Below are positions 16,701 through 25,505 of a stretch of 64,000 bases of DNA, in pieces. Origin of the DNA: Bacteroidales bacterium (GTDB taxonomy: Bacteria; Bacteroidota; Bacteroidia; Bacteroidales; FEN-979). The notes beneath the pieces are model-generated. The model saw only the letters and a list, made by a program, of their open reading frames with translations. It had not been told where the DNA came from and ran no database searches. Numbering within the stretch: position 1 is the stretch's first letter; each line of letters starts with the position of its first letter. The stretch lies in contig JAQWBQ010000013.1 of the NCBI GenBank assembly GCA_028706295.1, positions 1-64,000 of the forward strand, given 5' to 3'. The position numbers and the translations under genes were made by a program.

Positions 16701-19231
16701 AATCCGATCCGGGTCCCAGCTGCTTTCTGGTCGCCGTTCCGGGCTGCGAACGACTGGATCACTGAACCGCTGGGAGCGCCGTCGGTATAAGCGCTCACGG
16801 TAGTCAAAGCATTGCGGTTCTTCCGTTCCAGCTTGGTCGGACCCGACGACTGGTATATGGTTGCAAACTGCTGAAGTTCGATGGTCTCTTTTTTCAGGTT
16901 GACGAATGTCAGATGGGCCAGGTCATCGGGGTTGGTACGGTCAAACTTGTCGAGCGCTACCCGGATATCGTACTGGTTCGATCCCTCCCGGTATTTTGAA
17001 TCGTTGTTGCCGGTAAGGGCGATCTGCAAAGTCGAACCCACATCGGTCACGGTAAGCCCCAATGCAGCCATTTTCTGCCGGTCAATTTCCACGCGGGTTT
17101 CAGGATTTCCCCTCGTGGCCGAGAATTTCAGATAGGTCACGCCGGGTGTCAGGATCAGGTTGCGGGCCACGATGGCTGCTGTTTTCATGATACTGTCGTA
17201 TTGGATGCCGGTGATCTCCACGTTTACCGGGGCGCCGCTGGTTCCTCCGGTAAAGTCGATCTGATTGATGAAGACCTTCACGCCGGGAATATCGGAAATG
17301 CGTTCTTTTACCTTTTTTCCCAACAGGGTCGTGGATAACAATCGTTCTTCGGCAGGACAGAGTGTGACGACCACCTCGGTCTGATTGTCGCTGGATATCC
17401 CGTCGGTCCCCTTTCCGACATTGGTCAGGATGCTGACCACCTCGGGAAAGGCCGCGATCCGTTTTTCGATCTGGCGGGTGATCCGGTTGTTTTGTTCGAG
17501 GGTGGTTCCCGGGGCGAATTCAAGCGCTACTGAAAACTGGCTCCGGTCGGTCTGTTTCATGAATTCAAAACCGGTCAGACCTGCAACGGGGATCATCAGG
17601 GTGATCAGCAGGGCTGCCGACACCACAGTGATCACCTTACCCGGGTGAAGCAGGCTCCATTCGAGCAAGCGGGAATACTGAACCGTAAGGTATTTGAAGG
17701 CCTGTTCAAAACCTTTCCCAAAACGGTTCAGCAGCGATTTTGAATCGTAAGCCTCCAGCCGCGCAAACCGGGAGGCCAGAATGGGAGTGACGGTAAAAGA
17801 TACGAACAGCGAGGTGAGGGTCGACACGAGGATGATGATCGAAAAGCCGCGAACGATGTCACCGATCAATCCGGTGGTGAGCGCCAGGGGAACGAACACC
17901 ACGATATCGACAAACGTGATGGAGACAGCCGCGAATCCGATTTCCGTACGTCCCCGGAGCGCCGCGACAAAACGGTTTTCGCCCTGCTCCAGGTGATGGT
18001 AGATGTTTTCGAGCACCACGATGGAGTCGTCGACCAGGATGCCGATGACCAGCGAGAGGGCCAGCAGGGTGAAGAGGTTCAGGCTCATCCCGAAGATCCA
18101 CATCACCACGAAGGCGGTGGTCAGCGAGCAGGGAATCGACACCATGACGATCAGGGAGGTTCGCAGGGAATGCAGGAACAGGAACATTACCGCGGCAACC
18201 AGGAGAATGGCGAGCCCGAGATCCTCCATCACCGCGTGGGCGGCCTTCATGGTATAAACGCTTTGATCGTCGGCAATGCCACAGTGCAGGCCGATATCCC
18301 GGTAATCTGCTTCAAGCCGGATGAGCTCTTTCCTGACCATTTCGCACACCTTCACCATGTTGGCGTCGTTCTGTTTTTGTATTTCGAGGCCCAGCGCGTT
18401 GATCCCGTTGAAGCGGCTGATCCGAACGGGATCGATGGTTCCGTCCTGTACCTCGGCGACGTCGCGAAGCCTGATTTCGCCACCGCCGGCCGAAAAGCCC
18501 ACCACCAGGTTGTTCATCTCTGCGAGGGAGGTGAACTTACCGGCGACGCGCACCACGAACTGACGCGAAGGATCGATGAGCTTCCCGGTAGGAAAATCAA
18601 GGTTGGCGGTGTACAGGGCATTGGCGATCTGGCTGAGGGGCAGCCCGTAAGCCCTGGCCTTCTGCGCATCCACATTGACGCGGATCTCCCGTTTCTGTCC
18701 CCCCGTGATGGTGATATTTCCCACCCCGGGAACACGCGACAGCGCAGGCTTTATCTGGTCATCCACCAGGGTGTAAAACCGGGCCGGGGGAATTTTGGCG
18801 GTGAGGGAGAGGCGAAGCACGGGCATTTGTCCGGCCGAATAGGTGAACAGCGAAGGGGTTTTGGCATCCTTAGGAAGGGTTGAAAGTATTTCATTTACTT
18901 TCCGCTGAACATCCTGAACGGCGAAGTTGATCTTTGCCGACCGGTAAAACTCAAGGAAAACGATCGACAATCCCTCATAGGAGACCGAGGTGATGTTTTT
19001 CACCTTTTCGATGCCCGACACGGCATCCTCCACAACCCGGGTGACATTGTTCTCGACTTCGCCGGGCGAAGCCCCCGGGTAAATGGTCTGTACCGTCACG
19101 TAAGGTGCGTCGATCTTCGGCAGCAATTCATAACCCAGCTGGAAATATCCGAATACCGCGAGCAATCCCATCGCCAGGAAGATCACGATGATAAAAGAGG
19201 GCCGTTTGAGTGCTGATTCGGTGAGCGACAT
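13754..19231 (-). CDS. RND efflux permease fused to binding-protein-like and TolC-like domains
   Basis: A single 1825-residue frame encodes three parts. Residues 1-1015 are a full AcrB-type permease with proton-relay Asp401/Asp402 (GILVDDSIVVLENI). Residues 1016-1042 are a Lys/Ser/Gly linker with EKSTG twice. Residues 1043-1065 are a hydrophobic signal-like helix ending GAAAQQ. Residues 1073-1370 resemble a periplasmic ABC substrate-binding domain (type I fold). Residues 1385-1825 are an OEP/TolC helical domain. The C-terminus of an RND permease is cytoplasmic, so the extra helix would place the rest in the periplasm, possibly after signal-peptidase cleavage. Order: scpB, adaptor, this gene. 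An assembly join is a less likely explanation, since the frame is clean. Confidence 0.88.
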   Translation of the reverse strand: MSLTESALKRPSFIIVIFLAMGLLAVFGYFQLGYELLPKIDAPYVTVQTIYPGASPGEVENNVTRVVEDAVSGIEKVKNITSVSYEGLSIVFLEFYRSAKINFAVQDVQRKVNEILSTLPKDAKTPSLFTYSAGQMPVLRLSLTAKIPPARFYTLVDDQIKPALSRVPGVGNITITGGQKREIRVNVDAQKARAYGLPLSQIANALYTANLDFPTGKLIDPSRQFVVRVAGKFTSLAEMNNLVVGFSAGGGEIRLRDVAEVQDGTIDPVRISRFNGINALGLEIQKQNDANMVKVCEMVRKELIRLEADYRDIGLHCGIADDQSVYTMKAAHAVMEDLGLAILLVAAVMFLFLHSLRTSLIVMVSIPCSLTTAFVVMWIFGMSLNLFTLLALSLVIGILVDDSIVVLENIYHHLEQGENRFVAALRGRTEIGFAAVSITFVDIVVFVPLALTTGLIGDIVRGFSIIILVSTLTSLFVSFTVTPILASRFARLEAYDSKSLLNRFGKGFEQAFKYLTVQYSRLLEWSLLHPGKVITVVSAALLITLMIPVAGLTGFEFMKQTDRSQFSVALEFAPGTTLEQNNRITRQIEKRIAAFPEVVSILTNVGKGTDGISSDNQTEVVVTLCPAEERLLSTTLLGKKVKERISDIPGVKVFINQIDFTGGTSGAPVNVEITGIQYDSIMKTAAIVARNLILTPGVTYLKFSATRGNPETRVEIDRQKMAALGLTVTDVGSTLQIALTGNNDSKYREGSNQYDIRVALDKFDRTNPDDLAHLTFVNLKKETIELQQFATIYQSSGPTKLERKNRNALTTVSAYTDGAPSGSVIQSFAARNGDQKAAGTRIGFGGDQAEMLTSFLSLFVALIAGIIFVYFIMVILYDSFAYPFVVLFSIPVALIGAILALAFTGNTINVFSILGLIMMVGLVAKNAILIVDRANERRAVGETIRGALIDAGTMRIRPIFMTTCAMIFGMLPIATASGAGAEWKNGLAWVLIGGLTSSMFLTLIVVPIVYEKMALFLERRAKRKEKSTGTSGGKSEKSTGSALKIPGTLILTGILLSLAPGAAAQQAINFGTGRIRVAVVYDGKSEVNGTMQTYVVQEVRNLMAGQVQVDFTDVQQTTGSWTAESVRTINSRLLSDPSVDLIISMGVLASHDLASRKSLSKPVVAAMVINHELQRLPWTKGCSGMQNLSYIQLKPSISNEIAELKKVVPFKNISLVISRDYYEVINPERRPAAQYDTVDGVRLNLILADTSADAILREIPSDGGALYLDALFRLPFSELSVLIDSLVTRKIPVFGFDESLVEAGALASVYPRIISRISKRIALNIQQILLGQNASTLPVELMTGKGFFLNLGTFAKLGLKVISWDLFTEATVVDLRKQDTSVRFISLPQVINVALDSNRDLVAGRFGVLSGSEDINIARSALLPYVSVNATGTLNDPVNYLPPQSVTATAGASQTLYSEPLWSDLKVNKSRQAAREEGFNDRKLATANEVAQAYLDILESRTNFYLLINNLMITRSNLEVSKMKKETGSAGEDEVLRWQIEVAQSKRNVISSYASITQASYRLLRLIHVKSLTSYDLAEFRLEQSGLLIADSAFLRILDDPIRLQRLGQFLVKEGIANAPVIHQYRFLIEAQQRAYRSGSISRYIPTATAYGNYSNRLYQPAYEMPGGFMVTYPGYSWSVSAKVEIPLFTGLKNDAVTRKARLTLAQLKSEQQSAIDQLEASIQSNLSALMAAHYDLKQMKVAETAASKNFEIVNNQYLLGKKSILDVLDAQQQNLSTGISVNTSFHTFVKRYFDLQQSIGRLDYLMTPAEQSEFLIRLKEYMNR

Positions 19232-19285
19232 CGGGAAACTTTACGACATGCTTATTTTTTTATTCGTGGGTCAGGATGGCCGGAT

Positions 19286-20344
19286 TCATTCTTCTTTCGC
19301 AACAATCACCACCCGGGTCCCGTCGGTAAGGTTGTTCTGGCCGCTGGTAACCACGAGTTCGCCCTCCCCGAGACCGTTCATCACTTCAAGCATCTGATCC
19401 GATTCGCGACCCAATGTAATGTCGCGGAGGGAGGCCAGATTTCCCCGGATAACGAAAACCTGGGCGTGCCTCACGCTGCCGGTAAGGGCTTCGCGGGGGA
19501 TGGCCAACGCGTTCCGGGATGTGACTGAAATAAAGTTCACCCGGGCAAACATCCCGCCTTTCAACGGAAATAACGCCGGGTTAGGCAGCCTGATTTCAAC
19601 GGGGAAGGTATGGTCATCGTCGGCCTTCGAAGCAATGCTTTCCACATAGCCGTAAAAGCGATGGCCGGGATAGACATCGGTGGTGATCTCTACCGAATCT
19701 CCTCCATGAAGCATGAAGGCATCCTTTTCCGATACATTCACCTTAACCTTCAGGGTGGCAATGTCGACGATGCTTCCCAGCGACGAATTGAGCTGAACGT
19801 ACGACCCTTCATTCACTTTCCGGCTGTTTACCGTTCCGTTGATGGTCGCCTTTACGCGGGTATCATCGAGCGCCTTCTGCGAGCGGGTCATATCATTTTC
19901 GGCCGATTGCATGTCGAGCCTCGATAGATCGAGCTGGGCGGCGGAAATCGAATTCTGCTCGTAGAGCGTTTTGTTTCGTTCGAAATCGCGCTTAGCCTTG
20001 AAAAAGTTGATTTCGGCCCGTGCCAGATCCGACCGGCGGACCAGATCGTCGATTTCAACCAGCACCATCCCCTTCCTGACCTGATCGCCGATGTTGAAAT
20101 GGAGGGACTTCACGATACCCTGGGCCTCGGAGATGATCTCCACGTCGTTTACCGGATTGATCACCCCAACCATACTTACCTGGTCGGAGAGCAACTGCTT
20201 TTTGATCTTCGTCACACTCACCGGGACATCGCTGAGAATATCCTGCCGGTCTCTTCGCTCCTTCTTCCGGCCGATGAAAAAAATTAAAACCAGAAGGAGA
20301 AGAACCGCAACAATCGCGATTACAGGAAAGAGAAATCGTTTCAT
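19286..20344 (-). CDS. Efflux RND periplasmic adaptor, membrane-anchored
   Basis: The ATG at 20344 gives 352 residues, beginning with a transmembrane anchor (FPVIAIVAVLLLLVLIFFIG). Lipoyl half motifs (AQGIVKSLHFNIGDQVRKG and NGTVNSRKVNEGSYVQ), a coiled-coil hairpin (about 95-150) and the beta-barrel follow. A longer frame starting at 20485 would run into scpB and adds an implausible Cys/Arg-rich N-terminus. The start lies 7 nt after the scpB stop, so the two are co-transcribed. It should connect the permease part of the downstream fusion protein to a channel domain. Confidence 0.92.
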   Translation of the reverse strand: MKRFLFPVIAIVAVLLLLVLIFFIGRKKERRDRQDILSDVPVSVTKIKKQLLSDQVSMVGVINPVNDVEIISEAQGIVKSLHFNIGDQVRKGMVLVEIDDLVRRSDLARAEINFFKAKRDFERNKTLYEQNSISAAQLDLSRLDMQSAENDMTRSQKALDDTRVKATINGTVNSRKVNEGSYVQLNSSLGSIVDIATLKVKVNVSEKDAFMLHGGDSVEITTDVYPGHRFYGYVESIASKADDDHTFPVEIRLPNPALFPLKGGMFARVNFISVTSRNALAIPREALTGSVRHAQVFVIRGNLASLRDITLGRESDQMLEVMNGLGEGELVVTSGQNNLTDGTRVVIVAKEE

Positions 20345-20351
20345 GGGTGCA

Positions 20352-21131
20352 TTATTCGCCTTTAAACTCCGGTTTTCGCTTCTCGAAAAAGGCATTGAGC
20401 CCTTCAAGATAATCTTTGCTGTTCCCTGCCACCCTGCGCAACATGTCGATGTGTTCGAAAGTTTGCGGCGACAGTGGTAAGGCATTCCCCAGGATATTCA
20501 ACTGTTGTTTGATCACGCGGATACTCAGCGGCGAATTTTCAAGAATCTTCTCTGCCATCCTGATCGTGAAGGCCTCCAGTTCTTCGGCGGGTACGACATG
20601 GTTGAGGATCCCAAGGGTCAGGGCTTTTTCTGCAGAGATCGGTTCTGCTGTGAAGAACATCTCCTTGGCCGTGTGGGCACCGATGATATCGATAAACTGA
20701 AGGATCCCCGAGGTGTTGTAAGGTACCCCGATCTTGGCCGGCGTGATGGCCAATGAAGTTCTTGGAGTTCCGATCACCATATCGCAAACAAAGGCAATGT
20801 TGCAGGCCCCTCCCCAGATACTGCCCTCAGCCATGGCAATAACCGGTGCCGGAAAATCAATGATGCTGCGGATTACCTTTTGAAGGGGGTTGTCGTAAGC
20901 CAGCGGATCACTCCCGTCGCGGGGAAGCTCCTCAATGTTAAAACCGGCCGACCAGACCTTGGTGCCTTTGTTGGCACGGAGGATCACCACCCGCGCCTTC
21001 CGCATCATCATCTCATCCAGGGCATCGATCAGGTTGCACAGCATTTCAAAACTCAGTGCATTCCGCTTGACATCATGATCCATCGTGATCCAGCCAATCT
21101 GATCGCGGAAATCTGTTACAACTAAGCTCAT
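20352..21131 (-). CDS. scpB: Methylmalonyl-CoA decarboxylase (enoyl-CoA hydratase superfamily)
   Basis: The 259-residue protein aligns by eye over its full length with E. coli ScpB. Shared segments include KVWSAGFNIEELP, EGSIWGGACNI, IGVPYNTSGI, FFTAEPISAEKAL, GILNHVV and a YLEGLNAFFEKRKP end. ScpB converts methylmalonyl-CoA to propionyl-CoA and CO2, the step after the B12-dependent mutase in succinate-to-propionate conversion. It is cytoplasmic. No mutase or CoA transferase gene lies in the window. It is the first gene of an operon with an efflux adaptor and pump, an odd partnership. Other crotonase activities cannot be excluded. Confidence 0.85.
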   Translation of the reverse strand: MSLVVTDFRDQIGWITMDHDVKRNALSFEMLCNLIDALDEMMMRKARVVILRANKGTKVWSAGFNIEELPRDGSDPLAYDNPLQKVIRSIIDFPAPVIAMAEGSIWGGACNIAFVCDMVIGTPRTSLAITPAKIGVPYNTSGILQFIDIIGAHTAKEMFFTAEPISAEKALTLGILNHVVPAEELEAFTIRMAEKILENSPLSIRVIKQQLNILGNALPLSPQTFEHIDMLRRVAGNSKDYLEGLNAFFEKRKPEFKGE

Positions 21132-21225
21132 GGTATATGACTTTTCTGATTCTGTTCTGTAAAGAAAGTACTTTTACCCGATGATGCACATCGTGAAACA
21201 GACGACGGTCAAAGGTTTAAAATCC

Positions 21226-23715
21226 TTATTGCAGGATCACTTTTTTAATTTCGGTGAAATCCTTCGTCCCGATCTTCAGGAAATAGATCCCGCGGGGATG
21301 GGAAGAGAGGTCGATCTGAACCGATTTCCCGTTCCACTCAAACCGGTCAACGACTTTCCCGGTCAGGGTCATGAGTTCTAAAAGACCCGTCGGCACGTTA
21401 AGATTTCCGGTCGAAGTGATCGAAAGCAACCCTGATGTCGGATTGGGACGGATCGTGATCTCCGCTCTGTTTGATTTATCGGCGCCTGTCCCGACCAGGA
21501 TCGGATTTTCGGAGAACACAACCATATTGCATGCAACATCGAGGTAGGGATTAAAGGTATCGCTGCAGTCGCTGCAGGTAACGCCGGTCACACAGTCGGG
21601 ATGATGCGGATGACACAGGTCGACATAATTTTCGTAGAGGATATATTTGAGTTCGACGCCCGAACCGGTAACGTACGGAGTCATGTTGAAATTGAACCAC
21701 GGAGCGATGGAACCGGGGCACCATCCGGCGCGGTTGTAATACCAGGTTCCGTTCTGGGGCTGGCAGGCGTCGGGATTCGGACTGCAGTCGGCCCAGTTAT
21801 GCTGCTCAAAGGTAGATACTCCGTTAACCCAGATGTGGTGAGTCGCTTCGTAGAATTCCGCGGCATTTCCGGTGTTGAGGTCTCCCCACCCATGGCCGGT
21901 CGAAACCATCTTCAGGGTTGCCGCCGTGGCATCCGACGGGAAAGAGTAGTTGCGGATCTCAAGGGGCTGTAGATTGGCATAGTCACCGAACGGATAGTCC
22001 CCTTTCCAGATTTCGTGTACGGTACTGTAACGATGTTCCGGGGTTCCTTCGGTGTAATTCAGGACGAGTTTATAATAGTACCCGTTGTCGAGGGTGGCAC
22101 AATTAAGTCGGAATTCGGTCCGGCCCAGCAGCAGCGACATGTAGTCGGTGAGGTCGATGGTATGCGAACAGGCCACGCTGTAAGGGGTAATGTAACGGAT
22201 AATCTCGTACCATAAACCATCATGTCCTTTCACGTCGATGCTGGCGATGCGGTCATATTCACCGCAACCGCCCGGCGGACAGGATACGGTCAGGGTCGCC
22301 ATGATCTTGTTGAACGCCCCGAGGTAGGAAGGAAGATCGGCTATGACAACCTGACTTACATTGTTGGGATTGAGCCAGACATTTTCGGCAGCCACGACCT
22401 CCGTGTTGGTGGCAGTCGGAACGATGTTGATTCCGATGGTCTCCTGGGCCGATCCCCCGAAATTGTTGGTAGATACCACCGTAAGATCATAATTGCCGTA
22501 TGATGGCGGGGTCCACCAGGCAATATAATGTCCGTTCTGGAAAGTCTGGGCGTGGATGGTCTCCCCGTTGATCAGGAATTTGACATCTGAAACACTGAAG
22601 AGCAGGGGATAGGTAATGGTCGAATAGGTCGACAGGAGGATTTTCGAAAGAATAGGAACATGAACATCGCCTGCCAGCGGGTGGCGGGGATCGATATCGG
22701 GGGTATGGAGCAGGGGATCGAGGGCCATGAAGGTATTGATAACCGGTTCGGCCGGATTGAAAGTGCCGTTGCCGGGCTGGGTCGCCCTGACCGTCACAAG
22801 TCCCTGTGCCCCGGTTAGGGTCAGGATGTTGCCGTTGAGGGTGGCAGGACCCGACAGGATCTCAAACGAAACCGGTAATCCCGAGGTTGCTGTTGCCTCG
22901 AGCGCAAAGGGAGGATCGGTGACCAAATGGTCGGGGATCTGCGGGAACGAGATGGCCTGGTACCCGGGATCGAGTGTACCGTTGAAGTTCGAAGTCGGAC
23001 CGGTCATGGCAAAGTTCAGAAGATCCGAATCCCGCTCGCCGGTTCCGATCTCACACTCCAGTTTGGTGATGGAGGTGTTATTTCCACCCGGCACACCCTG
23101 GTTGAATTTGTAATACAACTGGAGGTTGGGTTCCGTCCCGGTGAGCTCATTGGTCATCATGTCCTGAATTTCAGTCTGGGAAAGACCTTTATTCCATACC
23201 GAAACTTCATCGACCCGGCCTCCGTAAACAAAATTAAAGCCGCCCAGCAGACTCTTTCCAATGGCAAAGTTCACCGAGGGCCCCTGAAAAGTTCCCGAAG
23301 CGGGTTTACTTCCCTTCAGCGCCCCGTTCACATACAATTTGATGGCAGTACCGTCGTAAATCCATGCAATATGCTGCCATACCTGAGGAATTACCGTGTT
23401 GGCGGGCGCCACGTATTCAAAGAAGCCTGCCGTGGTCACCAGCCTGCATTCAAGTACCCCGTTGCTAAGCTGGATCAGGTAAAACTCGGCCGTGCCTGAA
23501 CCGGCGCGGAATCCCATGTATCCCTGACCGTAGGCAAGGGCGTCACAATAAAACCAGCCGGTCATCGACAACTGGTTGCTCCCCGACACATACTGGGATC
23601 CGTTTGGTAGCTGTGTAAAATCATCGACCATGTCGAAATGAAGATACTGGTTCGACTGTGCAAAAAGCATGACCGAAACCAGGAAAAATCCAAAGAAAGT
23701 AAAGAGTTTTTTCAT
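21226..23715 (-). CDS. Secreted PNGase F-like glycan amidase with LamG and T9SS domains
   Basis: The 829-residue protein has a signal peptide, a LamG/concanavalin-like domain (about 22-205), an MBG-type repeat (255-333), an Ig-like module (338-432), two domains like flavobacterial PNGase F (435-740) and a T9SS sorting domain (752-829). The PNGase part has ECGEYDRIASIDV-type sequence with Asp488 at the position of catalytic Asp60, NAAEFYEATH with Glu620 matching Glu206, and NRAGWCPG at 661-668. PNGase F cleaves the Asn-GlcNAc amide of N-glycoproteins. It sits beside SusD/SusC, which suggests glycoprotein glycan use. Residue matching is by eye. Confidence 0.82.
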   Translation of the reverse strand: MKKLFTFFGFFLVSVMLFAQSNQYLHFDMVDDFTQLPNGSQYVSGSNQLSMTGWFYCDALAYGQGYMGFRAGSGTAEFYLIQLSNGVLECRLVTTAGFFEYVAPANTVIPQVWQHIAWIYDGTAIKLYVNGALKGSKPASGTFQGPSVNFAIGKSLLGGFNFVYGGRVDEVSVWNKGLSQTEIQDMMTNELTGTEPNLQLYYKFNQGVPGGNNTSITKLECEIGTGERDSDLLNFAMTGPTSNFNGTLDPGYQAISFPQIPDHLVTDPPFALEATATSGLPVSFEILSGPATLNGNILTLTGAQGLVTVRATQPGNGTFNPAEPVINTFMALDPLLHTPDIDPRHPLAGDVHVPILSKILLSTYSTITYPLLFSVSDVKFLINGETIHAQTFQNGHYIAWWTPPSYGNYDLTVVSTNNFGGSAQETIGINIVPTATNTEVVAAENVWLNPNNVSQVVIADLPSYLGAFNKIMATLTVSCPPGGCGEYDRIASIDVKGHDGLWYEIIRYITPYSVACSHTIDLTDYMSLLLGRTEFRLNCATLDNGYYYKLVLNYTEGTPEHRYSTVHEIWKGDYPFGDYANLQPLEIRNYSFPSDATAATLKMVSTGHGWGDLNTGNAAEFYEATHHIWVNGVSTFEQHNWADCSPNPDACQPQNGTWYYNRAGWCPGSIAPWFNFNMTPYVTGSGVELKYILYENYVDLCHPHHPDCVTGVTCSDCSDTFNPYLDVACNMVVFSENPILVGTGADKSNRAEITIRPNPTSGLLSITSTGNLNVPTGLLELMTLTGKVVDRFEWNGKSVQIDLSSHPRGIYFLKIGTKDFTEIKKVILQ

Positions 23716-23750
23716 GGGGAAAGGTTTTTATAGATTCACAAATATAATGA

Positions 23751-23862
23751 ATTCAAAAGTTCAAAAATCAAAATCGAAAATCAGGTATTGGGAATTGGGT
23801 ATAGGGCATTAGGGAAAAATGAATTTGTATTTTGCATTTTGCATTTTACATTTTGAATTCTC
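23751..23862. repeat. Sixteen consecutive heptanucleotide words between SusD and PNGase genes
   Basis: The whole gap reads in unbroken 7-bp phase: ATTCAAA, AGTTCAA, AAATCAA, AATCGAA, AATCAGG, TATTGGG, AATTGGG, TATAGGG, CATTAGG, GAAAAAT, GAATTTG, TATTTTG, CATTTTG, CATTTTA, CATTTTG, AATTCTC. It ends exactly before the SusD stop codon at 23863. Neighbouring words differ by one or two bases, as if words mutate and duplicate in place. Confidence 0.8.
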
Positions 23863-25494
23863 TCAGGGTGTCCACCAAATCTTATTTCCCGGCGCATCTC
23901 CTCCCTGCCTGGCGATTGCTTCTGCGGTGTTGGCCGCGTTATATTCGACCTCCGACGGCGGGTAGGGCAGCCTGAAATGCGCGATCGGCAATCCTTCACG
24001 GGGTGTTTTTCCCGTCCGGCGCACCAGTGCGTAAGCTTCCCAGGGTTGCCTGAAGGCATCGACCATCCATTGGGTATAAATGAATTCCAGTTTTTCCTCC
24101 TCGGTTTTCGCCATCCAGCTTCCATAGTGGACCAGTACCGATGAAGCATTCAGATCTTCAGGGATCGGGATCATCTCCGGAAAGGTCATACCCGACAGCG
24201 GCAGTTTTGAATTCTTGGCGACCGACATCCACCATTCAACCGAGGCGTTAATCCCGTTCATGTATTCATTGTCGGCCATCTCCTTGTCAACCCCTACACC
24301 GATTCCCCGGAACCAGGCTTCGGCTTTGATAAAGTGAACCTCCGCGCCGGTGATGATGATGATGGGCATATAGTTTTCATCGTCGATGATGAAATAGTTG
24401 AACGGCGAATATTTACAGGTTTCGCCTTTGATGTTGAAAGAGCCGGTCTGGTCGCGGTGGCTGTCGTACGGGATCCCCCCCTCCGACGGAGTGCTGGCAT
24501 CGGGGTTCTGCGGATAAGGTTTCCACTGGCTGGCATTATTGGTTTCGAAAAAGATATAGGCACGCGGATCAAATATCCCGGTTCCATCGGGATTCTCATT
24601 TTCCGACAACCGGTGCCAGATGTTGGTTCCCATCCGCAGGTTCTTATGTTCCCGGAAGGACCAGCTCAGGCTTTCATTTTTAAAACCGACCGCGGCCGGC
24701 CAAAGGCAGGCACTCTCAAGTTTTGAAGCGGCGAAATCGTACCCCACGAAGACCGGTCTGTTTTCTTCGATAATCTCTTTGATGATCTGTCCCGCGATCA
24801 CCGGTTCCTTTTCCGACATCCGCATGGCATGGCGCAGGCGGAGGGAGTTGGCGAGTTTCCGCCACTTTTTCATGTCACCGTTGAAAAGCTTGTCGAAGAC
24901 GACAAATGATTTATAGGGTTCCACCAGTGGAGCCGATTCATCGATGGTTTCGTCGGCCCACTTCAGATTTTCAAGCAACGACAGGTAAATATCACGTTGT
25001 TTGTCGAATTTCGGCCTCAGGTATTCCAGGTTCTGAAATCCGTATCCCGCCTGGCTGAACGGAATATCGCCGAAAAGATCGGTCACGTGGAAGGTTTTCA
25101 TGGCCATGGTGATCTTCAGCATCGCTTTCATATTCAGAACACCCGGTGATTCGCTGTATGCGCTGAACCTTTTTTCTAGCTCCCTGATTTCGGGCAACGA
25201 TCCGTAATAATTACTCCAGATCTCTTCGGTGCCGAGGGTAAAATTCCCCCACCCTTCCTTGGTCAATGCCGCCAACTGCGACTGCTTGTACAGAATCTCG
25301 TTGTTGATGTAAAACTGCTCGTTCCATCCAAGCTGAAGCGAGGAGATCACCGCGTTGAACAACGACCCGTCGCTGGCCGACGTGAAAGAACTCGGGTCGG
25401 TGTTTATTTCCGTGAAATCCTTTTTGCAGGAAGAGAAAAACAAGATCAGGAAGAGGGTTGATAAGAATGCTGGTATTTTTGTTGTCATGATCAT
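23863..25494 (-). CDS. SusD/RagB-like outer-membrane nutrient-binding lipoprotein
   Basis: This 543-residue lipoprotein (lipobox Cys23, FFSSCKKDF) has the helical TPR scaffold of the SusD-like_2 subgroup. Examples are FTEINTDPSSF near the N-terminus, FHVTDLFGDIPFSQAG at about 143, the segment WRKLANSLRLRHAMRMS, and WMVDAFRQPWEAYALVRRTG near the end. It should bind a ligand on the cell surface and pass it to the SusC channel, 37 bp upstream in the same operon. Two ATGs (25494 and 25488) are possible. The ligand cannot be told; the SusD-like_2 subgroup is often not tied to a known polysaccharide. Confidence 0.9.
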   Translation of the reverse strand: MIMTTKIPAFLSTLFLILFFSSCKKDFTEINTDPSSFTSASDGSLFNAVISSLQLGWNEQFYINNEILYKQSQLAALTKEGWGNFTLGTEEIWSNYYGSLPEIRELEKRFSAYSESPGVLNMKAMLKITMAMKTFHVTDLFGDIPFSQAGYGFQNLEYLRPKFDKQRDIYLSLLENLKWADETIDESAPLVEPYKSFVVFDKLFNGDMKKWRKLANSLRLRHAMRMSEKEPVIAGQIIKEIIEENRPVFVGYDFAASKLESACLWPAAVGFKNESLSWSFREHKNLRMGTNIWHRLSENENPDGTGIFDPRAYIFFETNNASQWKPYPQNPDASTPSEGGIPYDSHRDQTGSFNIKGETCKYSPFNYFIIDDENYMPIIIITGAEVHFIKAEAWFRGIGVGVDKEMADNEYMNGINASVEWWMSVAKNSKLPLSGMTFPEMIPIPEDLNASSVLVHYGSWMAKTEEEKLEFIYTQWMVDAFRQPWEAYALVRRTGKTPREGLPIAHFRLPYPPSEVEYNAANTAEAIARQGGDAPGNKIWWTP

Positions 25495-25505
25495 TGATAA
25501 GAGAT

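Noticed and set aside
17993-18883. Long plus-strand open frame (296 codons) opposite the RND-TolC fusion gene
   Set aside because: It is antisense to a clearly coding permease domain, is His/Gly/Asp-rich and has no family features; a reading-frame shadow.
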